From NCBI RefSeq assembly GCF_001264245.1, contig NZ_CP011339.1:4836001-4900000 (forward strand): 64,000 nt of DNA, in the 5' to 3' direction. Shown here piece by piece: positions 49,601-56,412 of the stretch; within the stretch, counting starts at the first letter, position 1, and each line of letters opens with the position of its first letter. The position numbers and the translations under genes are program-made. The DNA comes from Microcystis panniformis FACHB-1757. Its GTDB lineage: Bacteria; Cyanobacteriota; Cyanobacteriia; Cyanobacteriales; Microcystaceae. Below the pieces are notes generated by a model, which was not told the origin of the DNA, did not search any database, and saw only the letters and a program-made list of their open reading frames with translations.

Positions 49601-51568
49601 TCGACTTGGGAATCTATTCTGCTTAAATCGGGGTTTTCTCAGGTGGAATTTGTTTCTCCTGATCAAAAAATAGGTAGTGTTTTATTTCAGCAAAGTATTA
49701 TTCTGGCTCAAAGTTCAGAAATCCCCCCTAACCTCGCTAAAAACTGGCTAATTTTTACCGAGGTTGACCCAGAACAAGATACTTTTCCATTAGGGATTCA
49801 AGAGCAACTACTGAAAAAGTGTGATTCCTGTCGGATAATTTATCAAGGGCAGAAAAATACACAAATATCATCTTCTGAGTCTTGTTTGAATGCTAATCAA
49901 CTACAACAATTAGAGGAATGGTTTGCGTCAAATCCATCTCCAGATCGGATTATTTATCTTTTGAATAGTGATGGCAAAGATCAACCAGAATCCATTTTAT
50001 TGAATCGCTGTAACTATCTTTTAAATCTTCTCAAAGCTATTCAAAAAATCCCTAATCCCCCTCAATTATTCCTTGTCACTCAGGGAGCCCAACCCTTTGA
50101 ATTAGAACAGCCTTCTTTAGGGTTTCAGTCTCCTCTTTGGGCAATGGGGCGTGTTATTGCCCTAGAAAATCCGCAATTATGGGGAGGTATGCTGGATCTT
50201 GATCCCGACGTTGATATTACTCAAAATATTACCGCATTACTATTAGGATTAACTCATGCTCACGATGAGGATCATTTGGTCTTCCGCAAAGGTCAAGGCT
50301 ATGTTGCTCGTCTGCTTCCTCTCAAGTCTCTAGAGACAACAACCGTTAAGATTCAACCTGAGGCTACCTACCTAATTACGGGAGGAATAGGACATCTAGG
50401 CTTAGAATTGGCGGAACATTTAGTCAATTTAGGAGCAAAACATCTCATTTTAACGACACGCCGCTCATTACCGGCTCGCTTCCTGTGGGATTCAGCAACC
50501 GAATTAGCCCAAATATCAGAAAAAATCAGAAAATTAGAGGAAAAAGGAGCATCAATCGAAGTTATTTCGGCAGACGTTGGCAATTTTGAGGCTATGCAGG
50601 CCATATTTACCCAGATTGAAAAAACCGCTTATCCCTTGCGTGGCATTTTCCATCTTGCCGGAATCTCAGGCCGACAAGCTCAATTAAAAGACTGTACTTT
50701 GCAGGATCTCGAAGCAGTTTTTCAGGCAAAAGTTAAGGGTTCTTGGAATTTACATCAACTATCTTTGGGTAGTCAATTAGACTATTTTGTGCTGTTTTCT
50801 TCGGCGGGTGCAATTTGGGGGGCAAAAGAACAAGGCTTATATGATACTGTTAGTCATTGGCTGGATGCTTTGGCTCATTTCCGTCATCTTCAAGGGCTAC
50901 CTGCAACGACTTTAAATTGGGCATTATTGGCGGGTCATGGTATAGTATCTCAAGACTATGAGGACTGGCTCAAACAGATTGGGATCAGGGAAATTGCTCC
51001 AGATCTGGCCTTGAGAGTGATGGATGCTATTATGGCTTCTAATCAAACACAGGTTTTAATCGCCGATGTGGATTGGGTTCGTTTCAAAAATATCTATCAA
51101 TTTAAAGGTGAAAAACCACTCCTAAAAAATTTAGGACTCTCAGAAATTCCCATTAAGTCTGTTCAAGAATCAGACTCTGTACTGCATCTTTTAGAGGAGA
51201 TGCCTTTCGGAGAACGTCGGGAATATTTGTTAGAATATGTTAGCAAACAAGTCAGAATGATTTTAGGGATTAAATCTATGCCAGATACAGAACAAGGATT
51301 GATAGAAATGGGAATTGATTCCCTATCCTCTATTGAATTGAAAAATCGTTTAGAGAAAAGATTAGAAGTTCTCTTACCCACTTCTTTAGTCTTTGATTTC
51401 CCTAATATTAGACGCTTAGTTGATTATCTGCTTGACCGCATTTTCGGTGAAAAAGTTCAAAAAACAGCCGAGAAAAAGATGATTAACTTCACTGAAGTTC
51501 AGCAGGAGATTAGTGAGGATTTAATCTTACAAGAACTTACTGATTTAGAGGCTTTTTTAGGAGATTAA
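43670..51568 (+). CDS. mcyG: McyG, loading module and first PKS module
   Basis: McyG starts microcystin assembly: it activates a phenylpropanoid or phenylacetate-type starter and performs the first polyketide extension, with C-methylation and reduction to the C9 hydroxyl that McyJ later methylates. In 2632 residues: adenylation domain (LLFTSGSTGMPKGV near 185; resembles acyl-AMP ligases rather than amino-acid A domains), PCP (FFELGGHSIHL near 600), KS (VQTACSTG near 850), AT (GQGSQ, GHSLGEY near 1304, SHAFHSP, malonyl type), C-methyltransferase (LEIGAGTGAT near 1838), KR (ITGGIGHLG near 2237; catalytic Tyr kept in QGLYDTVS, with Ser where Asn is usual) and ACP (MGIDSLSS near 2547). It is co-directional with mcyF and mcyH; mcyH follows after 84 nt. 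Confidence 0.96.
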   Translation: MSKHSISFGGQLEDNWRTLSEVLETATKHNNHGITYIKNDATEYFQSYQDLYQDALVILNGLEQKGIKLGHKVILQIAKNQDFIPALWACFLGGIIPVPLTVAPSYDLENSAVKKLENVWKILDNPLILSDSELITEIEKLGTSSHLEGWQVISVNELRKAPSKVHQLPILDPQAPALLLFTSGSTGMPKGVILTHHNILSMTAGTVAMNHFTQQEVTLNWMPLDHVGAIVFLGIMAVDLACDQIHVPMELVLRQPLQWLELIQKHQVSISWSPNFAFSLINQQAEELKHVSYNLSSMKFLVNAGEQVSVKTIRLFLEILEKHQLRERAIKPAFGMTESCSGITWSAGLSKNELTEENSFVSLGKPIPGATIRIVDQENNPLPEREIGKLQIQGNSVTKGYYNNTELNQEVFQEGWFTTGDLGYLFKGELFITGREKQEIIINGVNYFAHELETTIEELEGVKVSYTAAFAVFDQSRETDLLIITFSPESEQFEQGIKVVRKIRSHVTQKFGIAPAYVIPIDRNLVPKTSIGKVQKSKLKKDFEQGLFSSRIQEIDQYLAKERQKNQTLPQSENERQIAAVWSEVLQLTSVGLEDNFFELGGHSIHLIRVQNELEKLFNRQLSLAEMFKNPTVATLARFLSEESNTNQVIAQKSRQRAENRSRRHNQTHDIAIIGMAGQFPGAKNLTTFWENLKNGIETISFFSEEELQESGVSPELSNQPNYVRARPILEQVEYFDSEFFGYTDREAELLDPQQRLLLECSWECLENAGYNPNTYQGSIGIFAGASMNTYLINNCYPNRGKLDSNDELQPFTLDSMGGFQTMVANDKDYLTTRISYKLNLHGPSVNVQTACSTGLVVVHLACQSLISGESDMALAGAASINSPQKIGYLYQEGLIMSPDGHCRAFDAEAKGTIFGSGVGVIMLKRLSDALADHDHIYAVIKGSAINNDGGQKLGFTAPGGEGQIAAATEALAFAGVDANTISFVEAHGTGTPLGDPIEVDALAKVYQGANEGECVLGSVKTNIGHMQIASGIAGLMKATLSLKYKIIPPTLHFQNPNPQINFSQTPFYINNEAISWTTKQDKDEKLPRRAGVNSLGIGGVNAHVILEEAPPIIPQDNQSKRPYHLLTLSARTEPALKELVSRYIDFLESQPEKDMSDVVFTANTGRVHFSNRLALTGYKNSDFIEQLRQFKQLDYQSTIHGIVDEKRPPKIAFLFTGQGSQYAGMAHQLYQTQPTFRKTLDAGEKYYQKLTGKSLLNVVFADTDDPLNQTAYTQPALFLIEVALAQLWHSWGIQPAAILGHSLGEYSAACFAGVFDLESGLKLVSHRGNLMGQLPQNQGEMAAIFLDKNSVIEHCQSQGIKIAIAAINAEQHTVISGEKNVIQKLCNHFTNSGVKVRQLKVSHAFHSPLVEPMVAEFKTILQEISFSQPQISLVSNLTGEIADDSIMTPQYWLQHLLNTVQFHQGALFLQSLGCDTFIEIGPQPILSGIVQSSLSSSEPLTLPSLRSGFSDWQVLLESLGKLYVRGAKIDWFSFDQDYHPRRCALPTYPFQKRQHWIPLKTPSATVPQESNLVKMLSEKDKNTLLQTLLETGHYSEDEKPTISAIVQQLIKLYYQEKEDFDFAKLLYQVAWLPWDLANGKLENLTSLKTDLEVYLEPQLQSSELMGVSRAFSEMEKLAADFVVKALKDLELFQMNTFLDPDQSFIQAGLKQEYKSFWNYVLEILAKVGILEKQNTRWKIVKEPEQSNPDLAVEDLINHYPNAQIELNLFRQVATNLAAIITGKISPLSILFSQDGQGGASEFYKNTSSAKILNLGISKTVELLLSSYAPSASLRILEIGAGTGATTQQVLKACNSRQITYTFTDVSPFFLEKARDNLAEFSGLEYKVLDIEKDPKLQGFCCHSYDLIIAANVLHSTANLQEETLPHIQSLLRPGGHLLLLELTQQSSWIDLIFGVTQGWWRFSDYHLRPNHPIITASTWESILLKSGFSQVEFVSPDQKIGSVLFQQSIILAQSSEIPPNLAKNWLIFTEVDPEQDTFPLGIQEQLLKKCDSCRIIYQGQKNTQISSSESCLNANQLQQLEEWFASNPSPDRIIYLLNSDGKDQPESILLNRCNYLLNLLKAIQKIPNPPQLFLVTQGAQPFELEQPSLGFQSPLWAMGRVIALENPQLWGGMLDLDPDVDITQNITALLLGLTHAHDEDHLVFRKGQGYVARLLPLKSLETTTVKIQPEATYLITGGIGHLGLELAEHLVNLGAKHLILTTRRSLPARFLWDSATELAQISEKIRKLEEKGASIEVISADVGNFEAMQAIFTQIEKTAYPLRGIFHLAGISGRQAQLKDCTLQDLEAVFQAKVKGSWNLHQLSLGSQLDYFVLFSSAGAIWGAKEQGLYDTVSHWLDALAHFRHLQGLPATTLNWALLAGHGIVSQDYEDWLKQIGIREIAPDLALRVMDAIMASNQTQVLIADVDWVRFKNIYQFKGEKPLLKNLGLSEIPIKSVQESDSVLHLLEEMPFGERREYLLEYVSKQVRMILGIKSMPDTEQGLIEMGIDSLSSIELKNRLEKRLEVLLPTSLVFDFPNIRRLVDYLLDRIFGEKVQKTAEKKMINFTEVQQEISEDLILQELTDLEAFLGD

Positions 51569-51652
51569 ATAATCCTAATCCTTGAAGTTAGAAAGCTTGA
51601 AATTAAAAAAAATTCAAGGCATTTCTTAAAAAAGTTAACCTATATTAAAACT

Positions 51653-53413
51653 ATGCAAACTACATTTTTTCAACAAGAAACCGTAAAAAGCTCTCATCAA
51701 TTTTTTGACAATCTGAAATTGATTGCCGGTCCTTACTGGTATCCAACTGATCCTAAAGAAGGAAGAAAATTTTCCGAGGTAATAAGTTCATGGGGAATGC
51801 TGTTTCTCCTCCTTTTAGTAATTGTTGGACTGGTTGCCTCTAATGCAGTTAATAGCTTCGTTAATCGCTATTTGGTTGATGTTATTATTCAAGATAAAAA
51901 TGCCTCTAAGTTTCTGACAATTTTATTATTCTATGGCTTAGGATTACTTTTAATTACCCTGTTTACTGCATTTTCTAAATTTGTTAAAAAAAGAATTATT
52001 CTGGATTGGTATGAATGGCTAAATCAGCAGGTTGTTACCCAATATTTGAGCCATCGCGCTTATTACAAAATTAATTTTAGATCCGATGTGGATAATCCGG
52101 ATCAAAGGATAGCCCAAGAAATAGAACCCATTGCTAGAAATGCTGTTAATTTTGGAGCTATTTTATTAGAAAAAGTCTTAGAAATGACTACTTTTTTAGT
52201 AATTCTTTTCTCAATTTCTCGACTAGCCGCCTTGATTTTAGTGGCTTATACAATTGTCGGCAACCTAATTGCTGTTTATTTAAGTCGAGAATTAGATAAG
52301 ATTAGTCAAGAAGAATTGGAATCCAAAGCTAATTACACCTACACTTTAACTCATGTTCGGAATCATGCTGAATCTATTGCCTTTTTTCAAGGCGAAAATC
52401 AAGAGTTGAAAATCATTCAACGTCGATTTAATAATCTCGTCAGAAATTCTCTCAGTAAGATTGATTGGGAGAGAAATCAAGACATTTTTAGTCGAGGTTA
52501 TCGCTCAGTTATTCAAATATTTCCCTTTGTCGTCTTTGCTCCAGCCTATATTCGGGGGGAAATTGATTTCGGACAAGTTAATCAGGCTATTATTGCTTGC
52601 AGTATGTTTGCTAATGGTTTTTCTGAGTTAATCCTTGAATTTGGTTCTTTGGGCAGATTTTCCAGTTATGTTGAGCGTCTATCTGAATTTTCGTCGGCCT
52701 TAGAAGAAATGCGCCAACAACCCAAGGATGCTAGTACCATTAAAACCCTTGAACAAAATCAGATCAAGTTTGAGGATGTTACTTTACAAACACCGGATTA
52801 TGAAAAGGTAATTGTTCAACATTTATCACTATCTATCGAACCAGGCGAAGGTTTATTAATTGTCGGACCGAGTGGACGAGGTAAAAGTTCTCTATTAAGA
52901 GCTATTGCTGGCTTATGGAATGCAGGAACTGGTTGTTTAAAACGACCTCCCTTAGAACAATTTCTCTTTTTACCTCAACGTCCTTATATTATTTTAGGAA
53001 CTCTCAGAGAACAGTTACTTTATCCTAAAACAACCCGTGAAATGACCGATGGAGAACTTGAATCCGTTTTACAACAAGTTAATCTTCAAAATATAGCCAC
53101 AAAAGTTCATGGCTTTGATGCGGAAGTTCCTTGGGAAAATATATTATCTTTAGGAGAACAACAACGCCTTGCTTTTGCCCGATTGTTAGTAACCCATCCC
53201 CGCTATGTAATCTTAGATGAAGCCACAAGTGCCTTAGATTTGAACAACGAACAAACCTTATATCAGCAGTTACAAAAAGCACAGACAACTTTTATTAGCG
53301 TAGGACATAGAGAAAGTTTATTTAAGTATCATCAATGGGTGTTAGAACTTTTAGAGGATTCTAGTTGGCGACTTCTTTCCATAGATGATTATCGATCCTC
53401 AAAATCTTTGTAA
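51653..53413 (+). CDS. mcyH: McyH, ABC transporter (membrane plus ATPase half-transporter)
   Basis: McyH is thought to export microcystin or place it at a membrane. The 586-residue half-transporter has an N-terminal membrane region (hydrophobic segments near 49-68, 82-105, 165-205 and 285-305) of the SbmA/BacA-like type and a C-terminal ATPase: Walker A GPSGRGKSSLL near 403, signature LSLGEQQRLAF near 500, Walker B YVILDEATSALD near 522, and the H-loop histidine in VGHRESL. It must work as a dimer. Shorter versions of about 538 residues start at Met49; the longer start is chosen because LKLIAGPYWYPTDP upstream is typical of the family, although the ribosome binding site is weak. mcyI follows closely. 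Confidence 0.92.
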   Translation: MQTTFFQQETVKSSHQFFDNLKLIAGPYWYPTDPKEGRKFSEVISSWGMLFLLLLVIVGLVASNAVNSFVNRYLVDVIIQDKNASKFLTILLFYGLGLLLITLFTAFSKFVKKRIILDWYEWLNQQVVTQYLSHRAYYKINFRSDVDNPDQRIAQEIEPIARNAVNFGAILLEKVLEMTTFLVILFSISRLAALILVAYTIVGNLIAVYLSRELDKISQEELESKANYTYTLTHVRNHAESIAFFQGENQELKIIQRRFNNLVRNSLSKIDWERNQDIFSRGYRSVIQIFPFVVFAPAYIRGEIDFGQVNQAIIACSMFANGFSELILEFGSLGRFSSYVERLSEFSSALEEMRQQPKDASTIKTLEQNQIKFEDVTLQTPDYEKVIVQHLSLSIEPGEGLLIVGPSGRGKSSLLRAIAGLWNAGTGCLKRPPLEQFLFLPQRPYIILGTLREQLLYPKTTREMTDGELESVLQQVNLQNIATKVHGFDAEVPWENILSLGEQQRLAFARLLVTHPRYVILDEATSALDLNNEQTLYQQLQKAQTTFISVGHRESLFKYHQWVLELLEDSSWRLLSIDDYRSSKSL

Positions 53414-53451
53414 CTGTTTCATTGCCAAAACTCAATTTAGGAAAAATTACG

Positions 53452-54465
53452 ATGACTACTACTTCACCAAAAACTCTGACTATGGATATTCAAAAACCCA
53501 GGGTTCTTTTAATCGGAAAAATGTATGATGAAGCGGGGCAAAAACTTCTTGAAGAATCTACTAATATAGAGATTTTGTCCAACCCTACACCGGAGGAAAT
53601 TAATGAGGCCATTCAAGAAGTATCTGGCGTATTTGTGCGTTATCCTAATAAGTTAGAGGCTTCATCAATCCGATTAGCAAAACACTTAAAAGTAATTAGT
53701 ACCTCTGGATTTGGCACAGATTCTATTGATATTATGGCAGCAACAGAACAGGGGGTTATCGTTGTTAATAATCCCGGAATGTCAACTACAGCTGTAGCAG
53801 AACACACCTTATCTATGATTTTAGCCCTTGCTAAAAAGCTCCCTTTTTTAGATCATTGTGTGAAAAAGGGTAACTATTTAATTCGCAATCAGATGCAACC
53901 GATTCAACTCGAAAACAAGACCCTTGGTATTGTAGGTTTAGGAAGAATTGGTACTCTGGTGGCTCACAAATGTAACCTAGCACTGGGGATGAGAGTATTA
54001 GCTTATGATCCCTATGTTCCAGCCAGCAAAGCGGAGACAGTAGGAGCAACTTTGTTCAAAGATTTAGATGTTCTTCTGGCTGAATCGGACTTTGTTTCTT
54101 TGCATACTGAACTAACAAGTGAAACGCGGGAAATGTTTAATATCTCAGTTTTTAAAAAGATGAAACCAACAGCTTTTTTAATTAATACCTCCCGGGGAAA
54201 AGTCGTTTGTGAAAAGGATTTAGGGATCGCCCTTAATCAAAAATTGATAGCTGGATGCGCCCTCGATGTCTTTGAACCAGAACCGCCGGCTTTAGATAAT
54301 CCTTTATATAATTTTGAGAATGTCATTCTCTCACCTCATTTAGCCGGAGTAACCCCTGAAGCGAGTCTAGCGGCTGCTGTTTCGGCGGCGAATCAAATAT
54401 TACAAGTGCTTCGGGGAGAGAAGCCTCCTTATATGATTAATCCGGAGGTGTGGAATCTTTTTTAA
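53452..54465 (+). CDS. mcyI: McyI, D-2-hydroxyacid dehydrogenase (phosphoglycerate dehydrogenase-like)
   Basis: McyI is a NAD-dependent enzyme of the D-3-phosphoglycerate dehydrogenase superfamily. It is thought to help make the methyl-aspartate or dehydroalanine part of microcystin, acting on malate-like substrates. The Rossmann motif GIVGLGRIGTLVAHK lies near residue 158. The catalytic Arg is in NTSRGKVVCEKDL near 245, the Glu in ALDVFEPEPP near 272, and the His in LSPHLAGVTPE near 292. The ATG at 53452, after an AGGAAAA, gives 337 residues. The frame also opens with a TTG at 53422 adding ten residues, which is less likely. The gap to mcyH is 38 nt and to mcyJ 76 nt. Confidence 0.94.
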   Translation: MTTTSPKTLTMDIQKPRVLLIGKMYDEAGQKLLEESTNIEILSNPTPEEINEAIQEVSGVFVRYPNKLEASSIRLAKHLKVISTSGFGTDSIDIMAATEQGVIVVNNPGMSTTAVAEHTLSMILALAKKLPFLDHCVKKGNYLIRNQMQPIQLENKTLGIVGLGRIGTLVAHKCNLALGMRVLAYDPYVPASKAETVGATLFKDLDVLLAESDFVSLHTELTSETREMFNISVFKKMKPTAFLINTSRGKVVCEKDLGIALNQKLIAGCALDVFEPEPPALDNPLYNFENVILSPHLAGVTPEASLAAAVSAANQILQVLRGEKPPYMINPEVWNLF

Positions 54466-54527
54466 AGCATCTAGAGAATCTCAGGGATTCGGTTAATTAA
54501 AAATGGCAATATTTCTGCAAAATCCTT

Positions 54528-54533
54528 AGGAGG
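54528..54533 (+). promoter_or_regulatory. Shine-Dalgarno site deciding the mcyJ start
   Basis: A perfect AGGAGG lies 8 nt before the TTG codon at 54542. No comparable site precedes the first ATG at 54632. This favours TTG initiation of mcyJ. Confidence 0.75.
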
Positions 54534-54541
54534 ATAATAAT

Positions 54542-55477
54542 TTGGAAAACATCGGCAAAATTCCCCTCAAAGATGAATGGCGTAATCGCTGGGCAACCAT
54601 CAAACAATTTATCCTTAATCCAGCTCGAGAAATGGCGTTTTTGCAAGATCAGTTTCAAGTTTCTGAACTGTATACTAATATAGCGAAACGCGATCCTCAT
54701 CTTCATGATCCTAATTTTCCCCAATGGCTTAATTTTGGTTATTGGAAAGAAGAAACAACTTATAACGGAGCTTGTGCCGCTTTAGCGCGTAAATTAGCCG
54801 AAGTAGCCGAACTTAAAGCCGGAGATCACCTTTTGGATGTGGGTTTCGGTTTTGCTGAACAGGATTTACTCTGGGTAAGAGAAAACAATGTTGGCTCAAT
54901 TATCGGTCTAAATACAACCGAGTTACAAGTAGAAATTGCTCAAGAAAGAGTAGCTAAAGCAGGGTTATCGGACAGGATAAAACTTCAAGTAGGCTCGGCT
55001 ACTCAAATACCTTTTCCTGAGAATTCTTTTGATAAGTTGACCGCTTTAGAATGTGCTTTTCATTTTGACACTCGTGAGGATTTTTTTGCGGAAGCTTTTC
55101 GAGTTTTGCAGCCCGGTGGAAGGTTGGCTATAGCGGATTGTTTGCCTAGAGTGGGTCGAGAAATTAACTTCTGGCTGCGGGTTAATAGTAAGAAAATGTG
55201 TATTCCCTTTCCTAATCAATACGACCGACATATTTATGTAGAAAAACTCAAAAAGCATGGATTTGTTAATATCCAAGCTTTATCTATTAGTGAATATGTT
55301 TGGCCGGCAATGGTTCATTATTTTGCCCAGATTAGCCAAGGAATTAGTAAGCATGATTTAGTTATCGATCTCCAGAAAGATAACCCAGGACTCGAAGCTT
55401 GGTCAAGAAATCGGGGTTGGTTTATGGCGTTTGATGATTATCTTTTGTTTTCGGCAGAAAAGCCTAAATTAAACTGA
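54542..55477 (+). CDS. mcyJ: McyJ, SAM-dependent O-methyltransferase
   Basis: McyJ methylates the C9 hydroxyl of Adda. It is a class I SAM-dependent methyltransferase with motif I LLDVGFGFAEQD near residue 97, an acidic residue after the next strand, and motif GGRLAIADCLPR near 195; the fold resembles UbiE-type enzymes. The frame allows 311 residues from TTG 54542 or 281 from ATG 54632 (residue 31). The TTG is chosen because of the ideal ribosome binding site in front. Published versions often use a later ATG. It is the last gene of the rightward operon, and no strong terminator is seen behind it. Confidence 0.92.
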   Translation: MENIGKIPLKDEWRNRWATIKQFILNPAREMAFLQDQFQVSELYTNIAKRDPHLHDPNFPQWLNFGYWKEETTYNGACAALARKLAEVAELKAGDHLLDVGFGFAEQDLLWVRENNVGSIIGLNTTELQVEIAQERVAKAGLSDRIKLQVGSATQIPFPENSFDKLTALECAFHFDTREDFFAEAFRVLQPGGRLAIADCLPRVGREINFWLRVNSKKMCIPFPNQYDRHIYVEKLKKHGFVNIQALSISEYVWPAMVHYFAQISQGISKHDLVIDLQKDNPGLEAWSRNRGWFMAFDDYLLFSAEKPKLN

Positions 55478-55536
55478 GTTCGGTTTAAGCAGATTGATGT
55501 AAAACCCAGTCCATAGATAGGGGGGACTTCTTGTTA

Positions 55537-55544
55537 GCGATCGC
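55537..55544. repeat. HIP1 octamer
   Basis: GCGATCGC, the highly iterated palindrome of cyanobacterial genomes, occurs here in the gap after mcyJ. Confidence 0.7.
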
Positions 55545-55553
55545 CTATTAATC

Positions 55554-55700
55554 AAGGAGTTGAGAATCTAGAATTGGCCAAGGTTTTCTAACAGTCTCTT
55601 CTATAGCGTTATCCCGAACGCAGGTTAAGCTAGAAATAGCTAGTCACACCCCAGATGTAGGGCTGATTCATTCTCTCTTATGTCATTCTCTCAACTCCTT
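55554..55700. mobile_element. MITE-like element, about 147 bp
   Basis: The two ends are perfect 12-bp inverted repeats (AAGGAGTTGAGA on the left, TCTCAACTCCTT on the right). Each side is flanked by the triplet ATC, a possible 3-bp target duplication. There is no ORF inside, so it would be a non-autonomous element. The call rests only on the repeat geometry. Confidence 0.5.
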
Positions 55701-55768
55701 ATCTGGTAACGTTTTTAGTCGATTTCTCGGAAATACATAGCTGAAAATTTGTCAAAACGTCGTGCTTT

Positions 55769-55794
55769 GTAGGTTGATTCATGAATCAACCTAC
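55769..55794. repeat. Perfect 26-bp palindrome
   Basis: GTAGGTTGATTCA is followed directly by its own reverse complement, with no loop bases. It may be a dispersed cyanobacterial palindrome, and could act as a terminator-like cruciform behind mcyJ. Confidence 0.7.
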
Positions 55795-55914
55795 TATGAG
55801 AGCAAAAACCGGTACTCCCCTGCTCCCTAACTTACCTCGTAAGCGATTAAAGGTAGCAAAAAAAAGAAGTAGATTCGGAGAATGAATTAGCCCTAGTATT
55901 AAGGAGGGATCGAC

Positions 55915-55991
55915 ACCCCCCTTATCAAGGGGGATTAAGGGGGTATCGACACCAAAATCTATCTTCAATTTAATTATAACCAGCTACTTAC
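55915..55991. repeat. Dispersed GC-hairpin repeat, copy 1
   Basis: About 77 bp beginning with a CCCCCTTATCAAGGGGG hairpin, then GATTAAGGGGG, TATCGACACC and an AT-rich tail ending AGCTACTTACA. A closely matching copy lies at 63271-63350. The hairpin part is a common type of cyanobacterial interspersed repeat. Confidence 0.75.
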
Positions 55992-56047
55992 AATCCAGTG
56001 CTTGGGATAGGTTAAAAACAAATCCCACGGTTCCGATTAAGTCAGAA

Positions 56048-56392
56048 TTACTGACGAATTTGTACCGGCATCACCAAATAGGTCATCTTTAAACCTCCCA
56101 AGGGGGTAAAAATAACCGGTTGGGTACTAGCATTTAACTGCATTTGGATATCATTATTAGGTAAAGCCTTCAAACCGTCCATCAAATATTTAACATTAAA
56201 GGCAATATCGCCACTTTCTCCCTGAATTTCCGCCGCCATGGACTCTTTGGCACTACCTAAATCGGGAGATTCCACCGCTAGGGATAAACGGTCATTTTCG
56301 CTATCGAGGCTAAACTTGACTAAATTATTCTTTTGGTCCGATAAAACCGCCACTAATTCCAAACAACGGATTAATTGTTTGCGGTCTAAAAA
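56048..56392 (-). pseudogene. dnaN: dnaN remnant, C-terminal part of the DNA polymerase III beta clamp
   Basis: About 114 residues match the C-terminal third of cyanobacterial beta clamps: LDRKQLIRCLELVAVLSDQ, SGDIAFNVKYLMDGLKAL, and the terminal TPLGGLKMTYLVMPVQIR with the family ending VMP. A full clamp is about 380 residues. Upstream of the Phe codon at 56390-56392 an in-frame TAA appears and similarity stops, so the first two thirds are missing. The ATG at 56362 is an internal Met. dnaN beside mcyJ is a known landmark of the Microcystis mcy locus. The end of the next gene lies only about 20 bp away, marking the junction with inserted or rearranged DNA. Confidence 0.85.
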
Positions 56393-56412
56393 TTAGGAAT
56401 TAGCAGATAGAG

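Noticed and set aside
1059..55477. CRISPR array, tRNA, rRNA or riboswitch inside the cluster
   Set aside because: The region is almost fully coding; no regularly spaced repeats or cloverleaf were noticed in the short gaps.
55786..55968. Leftward ORF of 60 codons between mcyJ and dnaN
   Set aside because: It is built from the dispersed repeat and palindrome; repeat-encoded ORFs of this type are not genes.
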